A DNA stretch of 64,000 bases. Origin: Sweltsa coloradensis. Lineage: Eukaryota > Arthropoda > Insecta > Plecoptera > Chloroperlidae. Under the pieces are notes generated by a model that was given only the letters and a program-made list of their open reading frames with translations, was not told the DNA's origin and ran no database searches. The translations under genes were made by a program, and so were the position numbers. The stretch lies in NCBI GenBank assembly GCA_024449915.1, contig JAMZAV010000354.1, positions 186,001 to 250,000 on the forward strand. The letters are read 5' to 3'. Below are positions 46,701 through 58,271 of the stretch, in pieces (the first letter of the stretch is position 1; each line of letters starts with the position of its first letter).

Positions 46701-47639
46701 ACTTGACCTAATCCGAGAGAGCTTTTAATGCACGATAAGATGTTTATTTTATTATTCTTATCAAATGATTTCAGCAAAATTACATTTTTCCCATTTCCTA
46801 AGTCTCTCAATCAGGGAAGCATTGCAAAAAAAACACAGTTTTTTTGTTTACACCAAAGCGCGAATCAATTAATAATATCAACAATAAAATACTTAAATTT
46901 GTATATCCACTCAAATTTTAATTATCGTAAACACCGACCTTCATCCACCAGAAGATTGTGTGAGTTCTTTCAAGCAAAGCTACAGAGATTTCAGGCTGAA
47001 ATGTTTGCAAAATGCAACCCAATGACATGGTGCGGTTAAAAACCCTGCCATCTGTTTGGTCTTGCAAGTGCAAGCCTTGTTAAACCACCGGCCCCCGACC
47101 AGATGGTTTATGCATCATGCAACTGCACTGCATGGCCATACCATTAATATAGAGAGTTGTGCGCAAAAAGCACAATATTAGGCGTACAATTACAAATGTT
47201 ACAATGTGCATATTGCATGTGATGCACCGAGATGCATTTTCGTCTAGAATTTAAGCTCTGCATCTGTCTAAACACATGCACGTAATACATACTTTTAGTG
47301 TAAGAATAGATGTACGCCATATTAATACATTGTTTAAGATGAACTAATACACGTTAGAAAACAATTAAAACTAATTTTAGTTCAAATATATAATACATTT
47401 AATAATATATTATGGGTATTCTTTTGTGATGATGTAATATAAGGAAGAAGGTATGTCCCATTAACATCTGTATAGCGTAAAAAGATTTCAACTCCGCAGT
47501 CCACAAGTAATTTACACACTGAGACTCAGAGCTTGGTGTATCTTTCTGAGGTGCACGTGTACGATAAATAAGCCTGGATTTACTTTTTGAATACTTTATT
47601 TTATTGGATATTGCTTAACGTCTCATATTTATGCAACTT

Positions 47640-47880
47640 GGCTAATCGAGACGAAGGGAGGGACGTAAGGGATGACGCGTGGGCAGGCCTGTGGGGCAGG
47701 CCCGTGCTGGGCCACAAGCGTATGGGGAGGGCAGGGGTTCCCCCACGTCGTGGTCGTCTCCGTCTGTGTCATCATCCGTCCGTGTTGTCATTGTCGTCGC
47801 CGTCGGGGAGGTAGTCAAAGGGAAGGGGAAAGTCCCCGACGACGACACATACTTTATGTTTAGTATCTTCGAAATTACTC
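47640..47880. other. GC-rich island, open in several frames
   Basis: About 230 bases of high GC with many CpG. All frames tend to be open, so the Asp-rich minus frame (TRTDDDTDGDDHDVGEPLPS) and the plus frames are not evidence by themselves. It could be a promoter or first exon. The plus strand has GGGAC|GTAAGG and GGGGAG|GTAGTC as possible donors. Confidence 0.3.
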
Positions 47881-48059
47881 TATACACAATTTACGATTGC
47901 CCATGTATTACGTCATGTCATTAATGTGTTTGTTATGTTTTGATTTCGTGTTCATGCTGTGTTGTAAATAAAAAATTGATATTGAAATCTATATGTGAAT
48001 AGCTCATGCACATTGTATAGTTGATACTGATTTTTACACCTCAGTGTTTAAAAATAAGG

Positions 48060-48165
48060 ATGTATGAGGACTGTAAAAACGCGACTTTTTTTGTAGTCGC
48101 TGGTTCGATACCAGCCACAACGGAATCCTGACGAAAATGATTCGCAATATCCCTATGTGTAGTTT
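48060..48165 (+). repeat. tRNA-derived SINE, family II
   Basis: GTCGCTGGTTCGATACCAGC is a B box, with GGAATCCTGACGAAAATG after it. Confidence 0.6.
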
Positions 48166-48586
48166 GTCTCATACAGCAGTTTCCCAATGAAAATTAAACA
48201 ATGATATTATAAAGATCGTCAAAGGTAGAACATTGCATTTTTCGATTGAGGCAGTAGTAAATGATGCTTTATGATACTTGAAAAAAAAAATGAAATGATA
48301 AGCTTTTATAGGGAGACAGCGGGTAGGCAGAGTTCCTGTCCCATAAGGAGACTTGTATATTGTTGGGAACAACGGAAATTAATGTAGAATTGTGGAAACG
48401 AACAACAACCAGGGTTCAAGTTACAAAAGCTAGAGTAGGACATACGTTTTACGCAAATTGCTGTACGCTTGGCCGACTGACATCACAGGTGATTGAAATT
48501 TTGAACATATGTCAAGAATGTGGAAATATAGGGCTCTGAGTAACACATTTCCAAATTTTGTTTTAAAATAATTTATAAAAAATAAA

Positions 48587-48883
48587 TTAGTTTTCACGAA
48601 TTTTGATTTTGTCAAAAACTCCAAAATTGACTATATTCGTGATTTTTTCTGTCTGATTAGGACAATATTTTGGAAATCTATGACCGCAGGGCTGTCCATG
48701 TATGCTTTGCTGACAACTTTGCAAAGTTTCATATACGTCGGATGCATCTTGGCCGAGCGAATAGCTATTTCCTAATTGCCAAATGTGTCCCACACATTTG
48801 TCAACAAATAATTCCAAAAGAGGTATAATGAACATAATTACACCGAGATAGGATAGGAGTATGAGATACCTCTTACTGAACAT
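48587..48883 (-). CDS. possible small membrane-anchored or secreted protein
   Basis: A 98-codon minus-strand frame starts with ATG and a hydrophobic stretch (MFSKRYLILLSYLGVIMFII) that could be a signal peptide or anchor. It continues into a polar part with five cysteines (CVGHIWQLGNSYSLGQ, then CQQSIHGQPCGHRFPKYC) and ends at TAA. No donor is evident, so it would be a single exon; a possible acceptor (CGACTATGTTCAG) lies inside codon 3. It sits in the first intron of gene A. No family recognised. Confidence 0.3.
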   Translation of the reverse strand: MFSKRYLILLSYLGVIMFIIPLLELFVDKCVGHIWQLGNSYSLGQDASDVYETLQSCQQSIHGQPCGHRFPKYCPNQTEKITNIVNFGVFDKIKIREN

Positions 48884-48922
48884 AGTCGTTTCCTATAGAA
48901 GACGCATCAGTGTTTTCGTACA

Positions 48923-48937
48923 CCCCCCCCCCCCCCC
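48923..48937. repeat. poly-C run
   Basis: 15-base C run just upstream of the 48587-48883 frame. Confidence 0.9.
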
Positions 48938-49567
48938 ACCAAATACCGCGACGGGTTACAGACACCCATGTTTTGGCATTGGCCTTCCATCTATAATGCC
49001 AAGGACAAGCAAAAACATACATTACAGCTTTTTGAATTCAATACAATGTACCTCCAGTACTAAACTGCTTTACTAAGTAGCGGTAACGAAAGTTTTTAGT
49101 GTACTGCTTAACTGTAAATAAGCTGCCGACATTTCAATTCCCTTTGAAGTAAACTGTTTTTAATTGATATAAAATAATTAATCAAAATAAGAATTAATTA
49201 AACATTAAGTATTTATAAATGCATTTTTTGACTTGTTAATAAAATATAATATAAACCTACAAGACCATATGGGAGAAGAACAATGTGTTGAAAATTAACA
49301 ACTACAACTTATACCTTCCAGGTTATAATGTTTTCAATAACATATGATCAAACCGTTAAGAAGTCACCTTTCACATTAAGTATTAATTTGAACAGGTTTT
49401 ACACCTGCTTTTAATTTAATATCATACTTTTAGTAACTTTTTAAACAATTTATATTTAATCTCATTCGACTATCTCTTTCCTAAAGTACTTACACCGACA
49501 CTTACTACACGCTTCTTCCTAATCATCTGAATTAGCATTGAAATTAAGTTACATTTAAATATCTTAC

Positions 49568-49718
49568 AAAGGCAGAGGCTACGCTTCTGTCTCGTTGCGT
49601 AACAGATGTCATTTGTTGTGTTTGGTAGTGGTCGATTCTGCGTGGGACGTCGTCGCAGTTTCGACATCAGCTCGGACGAAGGAATATTTTCACGTAATGG
49701 TGAAAGCAATGCACGCAT
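49568..49718 (-). CDS. candidate first coding exon, minus-strand gene A
   Basis: On the minus strand the start CCAAACAATG fits the usual insect context. It opens 50 codons plus one base, ending at CCTTT|GTAAGA. The peptide begins MRALLSPLRENIPSSELMSK, then LRRRPTQNRPLPNTTNDICY, and is basic and Pro-rich. The upstream sequence is in frame back to a TAA, with no AG between, so this must be a first exon if real. Codons are GC-balanced, unlike the flanks. The one-base exit fits 46069-46121. Function unknown. Confidence 0.45.
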
Positions 49719-50051
49719 TGTTTGGTGGCCGTCACCATTGTATGTAGATGCAGCACGATTCGTTTATTGCAAGAGTTGATTCTCTGGACCTTCGATAGGA
49801 TTGATTGTCATTTTGAATTCACTCTTGACTCTTGAGTGAAGATTTCTTGGGGGGGCACCCCTTGAAGAATACCGGTGGATTATTATAATTCCACTCAGGT
49901 AGGAATAAAAGGAAAATGATTGTATTCCAATTCTCCCAGTCATATTGTTCAATAAAACATGGCACATACACTTAAACGAGTATACGAGTACAAAAATGGG
50001 GATCAAAGTTAAATGCAATTTCTCCAGCATTGAAATCTCTTGGTGCAATCA

Positions 50052-50205
50052 CTGGTGGTCATTGTTCGCTCGTCGATGGTGTCGGCGCCTACAGGGTTTG
50101 CTTGGTCGGCTTTAAATTTAATGTCCCCCAATGAAAATCAGTTATGTGACTGAGTGGGTCAGCTCTAAATACGTTTTTTAAAATGTATTTATTTATTTAT
50201 TCATT
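50052..50205 (+). repeat. SINE family I, core and tail
   Basis: TTGTTCGCTCGTCGATGGTG, AATTTAATGTCCCCCAATG and TTATGTGACTGAGTGGGTCA then TTTATTTATTT. The tRNA head is missing. Confidence 0.65.
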
Positions 50206-50224
50206 TAGCTGTTGGATTGAAATA

Positions 50225-50398
50225 TTTATGATGGTGAAATCCACGCCTCCCTGACCCAAGTGTCTTTATACACATAATGTATAGGCCTTCTCCTGATTGA
50301 ATATCAATGTCAAAACAAAATGTCTGTTAATCAGAGGTCACATTCGGTTTTTATCGCGAGACGATGGATGCATATAGGAGGGTTTCACTCCCTAATTT
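50225..50398 (+). repeat. R1 repeat, 5' end lost
   Basis: AATCCACGCCTCCCTGACCC, AATCAGAGGTCACATTCGGT and GGGTTTCACTCCCTAATTTA. Confidence 0.6.
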
Positions 50399-50607
50399 AA
50401 TGTAATCAAAAATAGAAAATAACTTGAAATCGAATATGAGAGTCGGTTTAAAATTATGTTCTCTGTATCGCTTTGTCTTTTTCTAGTGGCTGCATCTAGG
50501 TCCATTGTAAAATATCTCGATTGATGGCTTTATAAGGATAAGAATTCATAAAGATAAAAAAATCCACTAGAGAGTGAAAAAACGTTATTAATATCAATTA
50601 AATATTA

Positions 50608-51378
50608 TTGGATGAGCGAAGCGAGGACTTCAATTTCACCGACCCTCCAAAAAAATTTAGCTCGGGTGTTTTTTTTTTTTTTTTTTTTTTTTTTTGTTTT
50701 TTTCAGTCTGTTTGTTTGCTCTCTACCGGGCAAACGGCATATCCGATCTTGATGAAAATTGGAGGGGGGCTTCAAAATCTCTGAACTTAGACTTACTACG
50801 TTTTTGGGTACAATCTAAGAAATATTTCTCAAGAATATCGTACTTTTACGATTTTTTCCCGATTTTTAGTGCGATATTTTCGGACATTTGGGCCGATTCT
50901 GACCAAACGGGTGGGGCTACAACGTTCATATTTCACATGGACATTAAGGTAATGGTGATGTATTTCTTTCTGAAAGAAAAAGTTGAAAAAGTTAGCCAGA
51001 ATCGAGAGAAATAAAGCTTTTAATATAAGCTTTTTGATTTTTTGTCACGATATTTTCGTGCCATTTGGGCCAATTCTGACCAAACGGGTGGGGCTACAAC
51101 GTTCATATTATACATGGACATTAAGGTTATGGTGATGGAGTACCTTTTGAAAGAAAAAGTTAAAAAGCTAGCCAGAATCCATGGAAATAAAGCTTTTAAT
51201 ATAAGTTTTTTACGGTAAATAATAACAAATTGACAAGAAACAATAGAAACTTGACAACAATCACCCACAATGCGTAGGCAGCAAAACAAAGCATTTGCAA
51301 AAGTAAAGATATTCCACGCAAACTAAAAACTTAAAAAAGCTCATCCATCAACGCGGCGGGACTTTAGCGTTTTCCTAG
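50608..51378 (+). mobile_element. Helentron-like non-autonomous element (HINE), full length
   Basis: 771 bp from TTGGATGAGCGAAGCGAGG to GCGTTTTCCTAG followed by T. The inner GCTCATCC near the right end pairs with GGATGAGC at the left end, and AACGC/GCGTT forms a small hairpin just before CTAG. Two internal units about 176 bp apart repeat CAAACGGGTGGGGCTACAAC. A 27-base T run lies at 50669-50695. The 106-codon frame inside is not conserved in other copies. Confidence 0.7.
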
Positions 51379-51573
51379 TTTTATTCATTTCTACAATATA
51401 TATATAAAACAAAATTGATACACATTTTTTTACCAAACCACTATTGAACCATTCAATCAACAGTTCTTTTTACATTGAAAGTTTTATCAATGAATAACAA
51501 AGTGATTAAAATATTGCGAAGTTAATTGATTTTGTAACTGTTCAAAGACCAGTTTTCTCCCGACTGAGGAGAA

Positions 51574-51596
51574 CCCCCCCCCCCCCCCCCCCCCCC
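51574..51596. repeat. poly-C run (23 bases)
   Basis: Longest homopolymer C run in the window. Confidence 0.9.
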
Positions 51597-52619
51597 GTCA
51601 CCCCACTTAATCTGCGAATTACACCAACATTACCGTCCCACAATAAACTACAACAGCCAGCATTCCACGGTTCTTCTTTCCCTGGGCCGGTCTCACTCAG
51701 TCTTCCTTCCATGTTCATTCTTTTGTCCAAGTCAAGTTGTTTTTTCTTGCAGCAATTTGTATAATATCAGTAATAACAACTCTGCTGGCTTCCGGTAAAT
51801 TTAACGCAGCGCAGCTCATGTTCGAGGGGTCATTCTCTCATTGTTCCCAACCTGACAACGTGGATTCCGACACGCACGCACGTTCTTCATTTTAACCTTA
51901 TTAGCGACTTTCATAAACAACGATTGTTTGCGTATTACTGATATGCGTAAAACTATTTATGTTCCTTTGTTTATCGGTTCCGATTACAACATAATATTAT
52001 AGCTTCATAATTTATTTACAATTCCGTATTTGATTTTAATACGGTTGGCTCTGGCAAATCAGGCTTGATGCGGAATACATGGGTCGTGACCACTATTTGT
52101 TTATTAATAAGTGAAACTTGACTTCCTTAGGAGGTTGGTTAGGAAGGATACGCGCAAGGAGCAATCAGACATTTCAATATCTCATATAATTAATATATGG
52201 TACATAAGCTTGGTATATTATATAACAACACATTTATCTTCTATATCTTCTTTTAAATATCTTTTTCTGAACAAATTATAAGGCATTTTTTAAAATTTTT
52301 AAAATTTGAATTTGTGGATGCATGTATTTAATGAAGGCCATTTTAAAACGTTTAACGTGTAATTTTTATGTAGCTTAAAATAATCTTTTTGTATACGGAC
52401 AAATTGTCTGGAGTAAAATATATATTATAATATCAATACAATAATTATCAATGAGCATACTTTGATTTGGCTGTTAATATATTGCTCTCTGTCTATCTAA
52501 CCAGATGACCCATCCATGGATATTTATTTTAAAATTTATACTTATTTTAGAAGGATAAACGAACCATATTATTTACACATAAAATAAATAAATACATGTA
52601 TACATACATTTAAGAAAAC

Positions 52620-52886
52620 TTATTTTCCGATTTTATACGAAATGCAATTAAAAATAATAGCATAACAAATGTGATTACCACTGAAAACTTCAAAATCATG
52701 TACTCCGTGCTGCAGATAAAGACCCAACAGCATCGGACATAGTCTAAGTTTGTGCCCGATCTCCACAGATAATGTAACACCTACCAGCTGCTTAAAAACA
52801 AGTCCATCAATAACAAAAGCATGCCCTACCACAATGTAGCTCCCCACTATGTAATCATCTGCAATTTTTATTGTTAAATGGGGCAT
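52620..52886 (-). CDS. possible exon or small frame, unknown
   Basis: The minus-strand frame of 88 codons is Val/Gly-rich (DDYIVGSYIVVGHAFVIDGL, then VEIGHKLRLCPMLLGLYLQH) and ends at TAA. An acceptor ACAATAAAAATTGCAG near codon 10 and a donor CTG|GTAGGT are possible, and AATAAA on the minus strand lies about 95 bases downstream. No family recognised and no partner exon in phase was found. Confidence 0.25.
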   Translation of the reverse strand: MPHLTIKIADDYIVGSYIVVGHAFVIDGLVFKQLVGVTLSVEIGHKLRLCPMLLGLYLQHGVHDFEVFSGNHICYAIIFNCISYKIGK

Positions 52887-53028
52887 GGCGATATTTCTTT
52901 TGCGAGCCAGGATAATAAATCAAATGCACCTGTATATACAGGTATGTAATAACAGGTGTGCTTGGAGTCAGCGGAGATTCGTCATGAATGAATCAGAATA
53001 ACAAAAACTTATTTTGAATTGCATTGAT

Positions 53029-53298
53029 CTACTTCCATGTCAATATACGTAGATGATGAAGTAAAGAAACAAATTGTATGCAATGAATTAACTGTACAAA
53101 GACGATCCAGCACAAGGTGATGTACAGAGTAAGGTTACATTGTGTTGAAAGTAGTAAAGATGACAGAAGAAGACGCAAAATAAGAAATATTTCTGTTGGA
53201 AATTCTTTTTGAGAGTTCAAATTTGAGTCTAAACTTTTTATCAAATCAAGAAGTAAACCATGTAAATTAAAAAAAGTTCTTGCTTTTGTTGAGGACAT
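53029..53298 (-). CDS. weak 89-codon frame, Leu-rich
   Basis: Opens MSSTKARTFFNLHGLLLDLI and becomes strongly hydrophobic. A possible acceptor TTATTGACATAG precedes it. The composition is close to random AT/T-rich DNA, so chance is likely. Confidence 0.15.
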   Translation of the reverse strand: MSSTKARTFFNLHGLLLDLIKSLDSNLNSQKEFPTEIFLILRLLLSSLLLSTQCNLTLYITLCWIVFVQLIHCIQFVSLLHHLRILTWK

Positions 53299-53399
53299 AA
53301 ACTATGTCAATAAATACATATCATCTGCAGAGCGCTCATCTTGCATTCTATTATTTTACAGTTCTGCTGCAAAGGATGACAAATAATAATGTTGAAATA

Positions 53400-53600
53400 A
53401 TTGACAACCGCCGTGGCACTTACGATAAGGGCACTGGTCCGAAGCGTATAGCTCTACGAGGACGTGGGTTCGAATCCAGAATGAGGCAGGGTTTTTTGTA
53501 ATCGTCCTTCACCTTCATCACTCAACATTCATCGTCTTGAATAGCCTTAGTGTATTACTATGAGTCGTTAAGCAACAAAATCATCATCAACAAGCCTATA
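53400..53600 (+). repeat. tRNA-derived SINE, family IV
   Basis: AGCTCTACGAGGACGTGGGT, TTCGAATCCAGAATGAGGCA and a tail AGTGTATTACTATGAGTCGT. Reverse partner at 23590-23790. Confidence 0.7.
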
Positions 53601-53683
53601 GAGATCGCTAAATTGGTATCTAAATGTGCGAGGTGAGTTCTCTGCAGAGAATATATCGAAAACAAAATACGGGATTTTAAGGG

Positions 53684-53940
53684 CGTCGTATGCATCTGAT
53701 GTGGGTCCTAAGAGGCTCTCTTGAGGGGAGGGTACGTCTCTAGGGGCGTCGTCTCCAGTGCGTCGAGTGAGGGGGTGGCTTCTAGAGCTTCACACTGTTG
53801 ACATGACACTTGCGTCGTATGCATCTGATGTGGGTCCTAAGAGGTTCTCTTGAGGGGAGGGTACGTCTCTAGGGGCGTCGTGTCCAGTGCGTCGAGTGAG
53901 GGGGTGGCTTCTAGAGCTTCACACTGTTGACACTTCCGTC
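53684..53940. repeat. GC-rich tandem duplication, ~129 bp unit, two copies
   Basis: Copies begin at 53684 and 53813. Both contain GTATGCATCTGATGTGGGTC, CTTGAGGGGAGGGTACGTC and GTGGCTTCTAGAGCTTCACA. The second has a 5-base deletion near its end, and a short third start (CGTCGTGTGGGTCC) follows. It lies directly upstream of the candidate start exon at 53959. Confidence 0.9.
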
Positions 53941-53958
53941 GTGTGGGTCCTTGGATCG

Positions 53959-54002
53959 ATGCTAGCATGGCGCCACCACGGTGACGATGACGAGAGGGCT
54001 AC
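53959..54002 (+). CDS. candidate start exon, plus-strand gene B
   Basis: ATG at 53959 opens 14 codons (MLAWRHHGDDDERA) and two bases, ending at the good donor CTAC|GTAAGTAGG. The frame is open upstream to a TGA inside the tandem duplication, so a longer N terminus cannot be excluded. The local sequence is GC-rich, which makes open frames more likely by chance. The two-base exit fits the one-base entry at 58213. Confidence 0.28.
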
Positions 54003-54269
54003 GTAAGTAGGCCAGGGTCGCCATTCAGTCGATCACTTTACTGACGCTCCAGCCACATGTAGGCGAGTGATGCCTGCCTGCCCACTGCACTTACAATGTA
54101 ACGTTGTGTAGAGGGGGGATGCTTGACTGTGGTGGAACAGCGTTGTTCGTGTTCTATGATTTCAGCGTTCATTGAGACGAATGATGAATGTTTCTTAATT
54201 TCATTAATCGGGAAACACTTCCTAAGGTGTAATTGACTTTATGTAAATAAAGCTTTTGTTTATGTAAAA

Positions 54270-54352
54270 CACTCGGCCGTCAATTGGGAGACCGCGGTTC
54301 GATACCCCGCTGAGATTGATTTTGTAATTTCTGGATTGATTTACATAGAATG
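54270..54352 (+). repeat. tRNA-derived SINE, family III
   Basis: AGACCGCGGTTCGATACCCC is the B box, then GCTGAGATTGATTTTGTAAT and TTTCTGGATTGATTTACATA. Confidence 0.65.
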
Positions 54353-54639
54353 ATGAATGTCTCATTAAAGATGGCGGTTAATTATTTTAAATAGTTAATG
54401 ATTTAACTGAGTTCGATTCCAAATCCTGTGTTTCTGTTCGTCACAATTCACTTTTGCACCGTGCACCAACTGTTTGAACCACCGCGAGGAGGTCGATTAC
54501 ACCAGTGTCTTTTTACGGTGGAATCAGTACTACAGGGCTTTAATTTAGTAGAGGAACAATTCTACAAAATTTCTTTTAAGCATGATTCACAAAGAATACT
54601 TTCCCTTCATTACATTTTGATACTTTACAATAAATAGTT

Positions 54640-55580
54640 ATTTGTTATAAACAATTAAAAAGTTATTGGTTGTAAGCTAAATCTTCGTCAAACATGTTCC
54701 TACTTGCTTAAAAATAGGTCATAAATCTTTCGGTATATAATTTACAAAAGTTTGACGTTGGGGCCAGATTGGGGGATCGCCCTGATTAGTTCACACCAAG
54801 GGTGATTTTAGAGTTTAAGGGAGCGACAATAAAATAGTTACTAACTCTCCCTACGAATACGTTTGAATACCTGCATTTTATACATAATTGGGCCATTACT
54901 TCACCTGATGGTCAACTCGGCGCCTCTAACGACTACCGAGGTACTTGTGATTCCCGATTAGTGACCGCTAATTTCCAGCACAGCATCCAACCGCAGCCCC
55001 TAATTAAAATTTGATACCCCCTCTCCCCCATCCACCTGTGGATACAGCAGAGTTGCTCCGCGGCGCTCGCAGCGTCTAAACTAGGGAACCTTCAATCTCC
55101 TTCCTAACCTTCTCAATATCATTGCCAAGTAAATGTAAATTAGCATTGCATAACATGGATAACCCCACATTTTGCAATCGCCTTAATTATTGTAAATTAT
55201 CCAAAAGGTTGGTGTAGGAAAAAGCAGAGAAACTTGTGATGGAGGAGTCCTACAATCTTGCATCAGTGCTTCGGGAAGGATAAATAAGTTCATTAAAATA
55301 CATATGTTTAGAACACTTGTACGTAAATCACCACACACTTAGCTGGCTTTCACATTACACGTGGCCTTAGTCATCGTTGGACAAAAACTGTGACATTGTT
55401 TTCTTGAATCTATTGTCACAACTCGACGTGCAAAAAACTGAACAAGGCTTGTTATCCACACTGAGTAATAACTGAAAAAAAGTACTTGCGTTTCATTACA
55501 TTGCCATCATCTCCTCTCTCAGCACATGATAAAGCCACGAGTTTCTCGATTCGCGGAGTTTAGTCACAATATAACACAAC
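54640..55580. other. no gene or repeat recognised
   Basis: Mixed composition. A plus-strand frame just before it (54428-54637) is not supported by splice sites. Confidence 0.4.
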
Positions 55581-55587
55581 GCCGCAG

Positions 55588-55650
55588 GGACCTACCCTAT
55601 GTCAGGGATCTATCCTATGACAGAGGATCTATCCTATGATAGAGATCTAT
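55588..55650. repeat. short tandem repeat, ~23 bp unit
   Basis: About three units built on GGATCTATCCTATGACAGA, with small changes. Confidence 0.75.
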
Positions 55651-56696
55651 CCCGAAAAAGTTGTGGATTTTCATCCACAAACACACATTAAAAAACAATT
55701 CAAAGGAGGCTTTTCAGTAATAGATAGATTAAATATACTTATTATTAACAAAAGAAATCAAAACAGCACAGATACAAAACAGATAGATAGAGCTGAACAA
55801 AAATCAAAAGAATCCTCGGCATCCCCACATCTCCCCCCATACCCTCTCCCATCACCGTGCTGAGATTTTACAAAATAACACTCAAACACAAAATCCTCAG
55901 ATGATGAATTTCTTCGTGATTTTATCCACTTTTATCCGAAGTCACTCAAGAACACACAATAATATGTACATCTATTTTTAAATCTCTTACGTTTTTCTAT
56001 TGATATAAAAACAAAACCACGACAAGAAGTTTCTTTTTATTATCAACGTTTTGTTTAACTGGTTAGTTTCTTTTACCGCCCGCCACCATCTTTCGCTATT
56101 TATTGTGCTCAATATATTATTGTAAGATTAAAAATAGTTCCAATTTCCTTGATTCGCTATATTACCAACCGTTTAATTCATAAAGTTGTGGTTAGTCCAG
56201 AAATTGTGAACATGGATGATATAAGTACAATAATATAATTGGTTGCATAACTATGATAACTCCACTCATGAATGAACCGAGTCTGTAATATCCAACATAG
56301 GAAACAATCATTATACAAATACCATAACATTGCACATATTACGAGAGAGATGCAGAGTTGAACGAAATATCGAAACAAAACAAAAAAAAAACTAGCACTA
56401 ATTGAACCAATAACTAAATAATATAAAACATATGACCAAAATATTGTAGAAAATAGTATGCCCTAGAAAGCAGAAACCCGTGCTCGATTACCGGTTAGGC
56501 TTTGTAAAATACACTACACTACTTACTACTGTACTACTGTACTTACTTACATATTATTTTAATAGTTTTCTGCCTTGAACTATCGCCTCGCTGTATCTAC
56601 GTTTTTATAAACTTTATTCTGAAGTTGTTTCTGATCGTTCATAGAAAAACAGCCATGTAGAAATCCACATGAATATATCATGCTTTTATTTGTAGG

Positions 56697-56835
56697 TGAG
56701 TGAGTGAGTGAGTGAGTGAGTGAGTGAGTGAGCGAATGAATGAATGAATGAGTGAGTGAGTGAGAGAGTAAGTGAGTGTGTGTATGAGTGAGTGAGTGAG
56801 TGAATGATTGAGTGTATGAGTGAGTGAGTGAGTGT
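56697..56835. repeat. (TGAG)n microsatellite, imperfect
   Basis: Long run of GTGA/GAGT units with TGAA and TGTG variants. Confidence 0.95.
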
Positions 56836-57704
56836 ATATATGTTAATTTATACTATAAAGCCACTAAGTACAAGGTTGCCAACGAATGTGTGACGCTAAC
56901 TTCTTAAGAAAACAACTTGATCATGAAAAACGATTAATATTTAATATTGCGAAAAAAGATTTTTTCGCACGAAAAAAGTTTACCCCGTCGTCCTTGAACG
57001 CTGGCAGCTTGCATACACGATTCATTAAGTTTCATGCCATGTGCTAAGCCAATACATCGCCTGCACGGCCATGCATTAAGATTGAGACACGTTTCGGAGC
57101 CTATGTTTGGACGTGTCACGTGTGAAGCGTATTTATGTTGCACCCACCCCCTATTACGTGTGGAGACAGTCATAGTATACAATATCGACTCGGTTAGAAA
57201 TAGAAGAGATTGTTATGTAAGATAGTAGGATGTGGAACGCAATATTATTGAAGTGATGTTTTCATAGCTATTAGGCTTAGCATTTGCGAAATGGTAACGA
57301 GGGAAATGCATGTTTGTAAAATGAATATATCCTGGGGTGGAAGGGGTGGGGAGGGGGTGTACAAACAAGGGCTCGCCGAATACGATTCAATTTAGAAAAT
57401 TATCAGGGTAACAACGAATTTATTGTCCCTTTTATCAAATGAAATTCGAAGCAGCTAGAATTTGTTTAACATTTCACACTGAATATTATATACTATCCAC
57501 GTTGATAACTAATTGGATGAGTAGAACTAGTAAATTACAAAATAGAAATCACCAATCGCAACAGTTAAATAAAAGTGATCTCAAACTCCAACCATTTAGG
57601 CTAAAAATAAAATGTTTACAAAATAGTGAGCAATCTTATACACAATGTTCCAAACTATGAATCTCAAAATTACAACATTTAACTTTGACCGGGGACTGAA
57701 CCAA

Positions 57705-57778
57705 GGCGAATATTTTTTGTGCACTGCAATCGATCCAGAAAAATTGAGACCCGGGTTCAATTCCCGTTAGGGGTAATA
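57705..57778 (-). repeat. SINE family III, eroded
   Basis: CAATCGATCCAGAAAAATTG then CCCGGGTTCAATTCCCG. Confidence 0.5.
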
Positions 57779-58212
57779 TAAAGTTCTTGATCAGTTATCA
57801 AATAATTTATTGTCAATTAGTTTCAAAACATATCACATATGTATTATTATTTTCCTTTTGTTTAATAGTTTATTGCTTTTCCAACAGGAATAATTTAACC
57901 GCTTTGGCGAGGCCGCTCGTAGTTTAATGTGATATTTAGTTAACCTCGGAACACCGTATTAGAATGCAGGCGACCTAATAAAATTCGTTCAAATACTGTA
58001 TTTATTTACGTAGAAATAATAATTATAACCTCGTTAGCAGGTTGTCTTCACGGTTGTTGAGAGCTCAACACTATTAATAGTTGTAATCACGAGGAAAACT
58101 AGTTTCGATAAGAATCAATTAAAAGTAATTCCGGCCGAGGACTAACCATGTGACTCGTGGAAGAATCACACGGACTAATAGGTACTTGGCTCGGGTACCG
58201 ATTTACTGCTAG

Positions 58213-58247
58213 CGAGTTCGTCTTGGTGCCAAAGAAGGTAACCAAAA
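58213..58247 (+). CDS. candidate internal exon, plus-strand gene B
   Basis: The acceptor GGTACCGATTTACTGCTAG is strong and the donor AAAA|GTGAGTTAATG is good. The 35 bases read as one base, 11 codons (EFVLVPKKVTK) and one base. A second frame is also open (RVRLGAKEGNQ). The chosen phases fit both the two-base exit at 54002 and the two-base entry at 60400, giving the joined stretch VPKKVTKTQPQKTRHPAEM. Confidence 0.3.
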
Positions 58248-58271
58248 GTGAGTTAATGTCAAAATATGTTA

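Noticed and set aside
50694..51014. 106-codon frame
   Set aside because: Lies wholly in a Helentron-like element and is not kept in the copies at 27.1 or 58.3 kb.
56697..56835. CRISPR-like regular repeats
   Set aside because: A simple TGAG microsatellite with no spacers. No CRISPR array is present in the window.
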